From contig NZ_CP175699.1 in the NCBI RefSeq assembly GCF_046097095.1, forward strand, positions 62,001-126,000: DNA of 64,000 nucleotides, given 5' to 3'. A program made the position numbers and the translations under genes. The notes under the pieces are model-generated. The model saw nothing but the letters and a program-made list of their open reading frames with translations. It did not search any database and was not told the origin of the DNA. This stretch comes from Natrinema sp046097095 (lineage in GTDB: Archaea > Halobacteriota > Halobacteria > Halobacteriales > Natrialbaceae). Shown one piece after another: positions 63,870 through 64,000 of this stretch (position 1 is its first letter; each line of letters opens with the position of its first letter).

Positions 63870-64000
63870 CTACTCCTCGACCATGACGACCTCGCCTAAG
63901 GGTGGTTCACCTAGGTCCAATACCAGTATGGCCACGGCCAACAGGAGGAATACATGCTGCCCACTGACCGAGTAGTCGCCAGCGCACATGTGGACGATGG
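63870..64000 (-). CDS. C-terminal end of a gene cut by the right edge
   Basis: On the minus strand an open frame enters from the right edge and ends with a TAG at 63870-63872. It encodes one membrane helix (HVFLLLAVAILVLDLG) and an acidic tail (VVMVEE). Too short to assign; an internal ATG near 63989 could also make it a 38-residue protein. Confidence 0.4.
   Translation of the reverse strand, partial: IVHMCAGDYSVSGQHVFLLLAVAILVLDLGEPPLGEVVMVEE

Noticed and set aside
1..64000. CRISPR array, rRNA or tRNA genes
   Set aside because: No regularly spaced direct repeats with unique spacers and no conserved rRNA or complete tRNA cloverleaf were found by reading the sequence.

Overview
The window is a piece of a haloarchaeal (class Halobacteria) genome. 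Support comes from the GC-rich, strongly acidic proteins, many short intergenic leaders with archaeal TATA-like boxes just upstream of start codons, several bacterio-opsin-activator-type (HTH-10) regulators, an RdfA/SMC-related pair, an Orc1/Cdc6 protein beside origin recognition boxes, and IS200/IS605 elements of haloarchaeal type. No rRNA, tRNA or CRISPR array was found. The genus cannot be fixed from sequence reading alone.

Layout. 0-8 kb: a DUF106 membrane protein cut by the left edge, a small membrane protein, the archaea-specific SMC-related protein with rdfA, then a flippase-like membrane protein and a family 2 glycosyltransferase. 8.1-10.0 kb: an apparently intact IS200/IS605 element (tnpA, tnpB, structured ends). 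10-24.6 kb: transport, metal and redox genes: a bile-acid/sodium symporter-like protein, a DsbD_2/SafE protein with a CcoI/CopA-like P-type ATPase, a rhodanese-persulfide dioxygenase fusion, an MFS transporter, a ZntA-like ATPase with a linked HTH-10 regulator, pirin, Mn/Fe superoxide dismutase and a zinc-ribbon HTH regulator. 25-30 kb: dabB-dabA, an energy-coupled inorganic carbon transporter, with an Lrp/AsnC regulator upstream. 30-36 kb: a frameshifted glycosyltransferase, HTH-10 regulators, an aldo/keto reductase, L-asparaginase and a polysaccharide deacetylase.

36-39.6 kb is a replication module: a decayed DUF7389-like gene, a MITE made of IS605-type ends, an orc1/cdc6 gene, and six origin recognition boxes, five in one orientation and one inverted, flanking an AT-rich unwinding region. 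39.6-50 kb mixes central metabolism (GH15 glucan hydrolase, RpiA and 6-phosphogluconate dehydrogenase of the oxidative pentose phosphate route, two flavoprotein disulfide reductases, DsrE, a DCC protein, a 40-residue C2H2 finger) with several genes broken by a single frameshift or stop. 50-54.6 kb is a gene graveyard: pieces of a TauE transporter, a beta-propeller protein, a DUF4062 protein and regulators, plus a strongly structured candidate RNA. 54.9-64 kb carries a tungsten/molybdenum redox module: a large formate-dehydrogenase-like protein translationally coupled to a NuoF-like protein, two small proteins, and an aldehyde ferredoxin oxidoreductase family protein that appears to have lost its iron-sulfur ligands. 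It ends with a SnoaL-like protein, an HTH-10 regulator and a gene cut by the right edge.

The two points most worth following are the redox module with degenerate cluster sites, and the concentration of single-lesion pseudogenes (at least eight) between 31 and 54 kb on both sides of the origin. The latter is either real decay of an accessory replicon region or a sequencing indel problem.
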